Positions 5,422-6,773 of a stretch of 6,773 nucleotides of DNA are shown here, piece by piece. The notes beneath the pieces were generated by a model. The model made no database searches, had not been told where the DNA came from, and saw only the letters and a list, made by a program, of their open reading frames with translations. Made by a program: the position numbers and the translations under genes. The stretch's first letter is position 1. Every line of letters starts with the position of its first letter. The DNA comes from Spirochaetaceae bacterium. GTDB lineage: Bacteria > Spirochaetota > Spirochaetia > Spirochaetales_E > Spirochaetaceae_B. Location: positions 1 to 6,773 of the forward strand of contig QKJO01000024.1 in NCBI GenBank assembly GCA_003249275.1, read 5' to 3'.

Positions 5422-6773
5422 ATGAATGAAGATAAGGGAGATCGTCTTCTCCATTTTATATCAGAAAACACCAATCCGTCAGACAAGGAGCCGGAATACA
5501 ATTTCAAAGTTATCATTGCCGATGACGACAGGGATGTACATACGGTAACCCACCTGGTTCTGAAGGATTTCCGTTTTGAAAATGCCGGATTGAAATTCAT
5601 CGATACCTATTCTGGAAAGGAGACGATTCAGGCTCTCAAGGACAATACGGATGTGGCTGTCCTCATCCTGGATGTGGTGATGGAAGACACGACCTCCGGA
5701 CTGGATGTGGTGAACTATACCCGCCGGACCCTGGGCAACGACATGACCCGGATCATACTGAAGACCGGCCAGCCCGGTGCGGCACCGGAAGAAAAGGTCA
5801 TCGTCGACTACGATATCAATGATTACAAGTCCAAGTCGGAACTGACGGCACAGAAATTCAAAACTACCCTGTACACGGCCATCCGGAACTACAGAGACCT
5901 TAAAAAACTTGAAAACCACAAGAAAGGACTGGAGAAGGTCATTGAATCCTCCTCCGACTTCTACCATTACAGCAATCTGAAGGATTTCTTTACAGGTCTT
6001 CTGGAACAGCTGAACAACCTCAGAAACTACCAGAGCGATGCCTTCATGGCCAGCAAACAGAAGGTTGTAGAGAACAACGGTTTTATCGCCTACAGCCAGG
6101 AGAAGGACTTCAGAATTGTTGCCGGTACGGGCAAATACAGCGACAAGCTGATGAAGCCGGTTCTGAGCATTCAGTCTCTGGAATCCATGGATGATTTTCT
6201 GTCCCGCAAGGGAGACAATACCCTCTTCTACCGGAAGTACAGCCGCTGTTTCATCGGCTACTACAAAGGGTTTCACGACTCGGAAAACCTGATCTACCTG
6301 GAGGGTGACCTGCAGGACATCAATGAAGAGATGATCCGCCTGTTCCTCACAAATTTCACCTTTGCCTTCGACCGCTTTTTTATGAACAGGAAGATGATGA
6401 GCGGCATGAAGCAGATCATCATGATGCTGGGAGAACTGATCGAATACAGAGACGGCGAGACAGGCTCTCACGTCAAAAGAGTATCCGAAATGGTCAATCT
6501 GCTTGCCCTCAAGGCGGGAAAATCGGAGGAAGTGGCCGAGGATCTCAGCATTGCCTCCATCGTCCATGACATCGGAAAGATTGCGATTGATGATGCGATC
6601 CTGAGGAAACCGGGCAAGCTGACCCCCGAAGAGTTTGAAGTGATCAAGGCGCACACAACGACGGGGCATTCCATCCTCAGAGGATCTTCCCTGGCGACCA
6701 TCCGAACCGCCGCCGACATCGCCCTGAATCATCATGAAAAGTGGAACGGCGGCGGATATCCCAACGGCCTGTC
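5422..6773 (+). CDS. Response regulator with REC, DUF3369 and HD-GYP domains; probable cyclic di-GMP phosphodiesterase (3' end missing)
   Basis: Cytoplasmic regulator expected to hydrolyse cyclic di-GMP under phosphorylation control; 450 complete codons are visible. The receiver domain (about 27-145) has acidic residues D34-D36, phosphoacceptor D84 (LILDVVME), Thr115 and Lys136. The segments LKTGQPG and YDINDYKSKSELTAQK are characteristic of receivers joined to DUF3369, which follows at about 160-325. The HD-GYP domain starts near 328 and shows the metal-ligand set known from active enzymes: E346-x3-H350, H382-D383 with K386, H411, H437-H438, and the GYP motif at 445-447. The downstream Asp ligand and the rest of the domain lie beyond the edge, so activity cannot be fully judged. 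It is transcribed divergently from the kinase gene, 128 bp away. Its partner kinase is unknown; the adjacent kinase is possible but already has a co-translated regulator. Confidence 0.95.
   Translation, partial: MNEDKGDRLLHFISENTNPSDKEPEYNFKVIIADDDRDVHTVTHLVLKDFRFENAGLKFIDTYSGKETIQALKDNTDVAVLILDVVMEDTTSGLDVVNYTRRTLGNDMTRIILKTGQPGAAPEEKVIVDYDINDYKSKSELTAQKFKTTLYTAIRNYRDLKKLENHKKGLEKVIESSSDFYHYSNLKDFFTGLLEQLNNLRNYQSDAFMASKQKVVENNGFIAYSQEKDFRIVAGTGKYSDKLMKPVLSIQSLESMDDFLSRKGDNTLFYRKYSRCFIGYYKGFHDSENLIYLEGDLQDINEEMIRLFLTNFTFAFDRFFMNRKMMSGMKQIIMMLGELIEYRDGETGSHVKRVSEMVNLLALKAGKSEEVAEDLSIASIVHDIGKIAIDDAILRKPGKLTPEEFEVIKAHTTTGHSILRGSSLATIRTAADIALNHHEKWNGGGYPNGL

Noticed and set aside
5479..6735. A 418-codon open frame on the minus strand, antisense to the HD-GYP gene
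   Set aside because: It lies wholly opposite a gene with clear REC, DUF3369 and HD-GYP motifs. Its translation shows no recognisable domain and is a Val/Asp/Gln-rich product of the sense codon bias.

Overview
The window looks like chromosomal sequence from a free-living, diderm, moderately GC-rich bacterium, most likely a spirochaete (Spirochaetales/Spirochaetaceae type). The main clue is the solute-binding protein's N-terminus: a signal peptide followed directly by GGQSE after the AFA cleavage site, a signature I associate with spirochaete family 1 binding proteins. The cluster layout and the DUF3369/HD-GYP regulator are compatible with that. I cannot name a genus.

Layout. Five genes read leftwards (minus strand), in transcription order: a membrane-bound DesK/LiaS-like sensor histidine kinase (5293-4046), its NarL/LuxR-type response regulator (4049-3360, TTG start, 4-nt overlap with the kinase), a sugar-type ABC solute-binding protein (3203-1815), a MalF/UgpA-like permease (1720-833), and a MalG/UgpE-like permease (839-1, overlapping by 7 nt and running off the left edge). 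Reading rightwards from a 128-bp divergent spacer is a response regulator with REC, DUF3369 and HD-GYP domains (5422 to the right edge, also incomplete). No tRNA, rRNA, CRISPR array, insertion sequence or phage gene is visible. The longest stretch without a gene is 156 bp (3204-3359).

How the genes may work together. The binding protein captures a carbohydrate or related solute in the periplasm and delivers it to the two-permease channel. No ATPase is visible; it may be encoded elsewhere as a shared MsmX/UgpC-type subunit or lie beyond the left edge. The kinase/regulator pair sits directly upstream in the same orientation and is the natural candidate to control the transporter, but that is inferred from context only. 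The divergent HD-GYP protein is expected to hydrolyse cyclic di-GMP under phosphorelay control, so the spacer may couple nutrient sensing to cyclic di-GMP turnover.

The non-coding parts hold the least routine material. The 94-bp gap between binding protein and first permease contains two perfect inverted repeats (8 bp and 11 bp), the second only 3 nt from the permease Shine-Dalgarno. The kinase/HD-GYP spacer contains a GC-rich element that can form two mutually exclusive hairpins in the HD-GYP leader. Otherwise these are recognisable families, and I see no convincing undescribed system.
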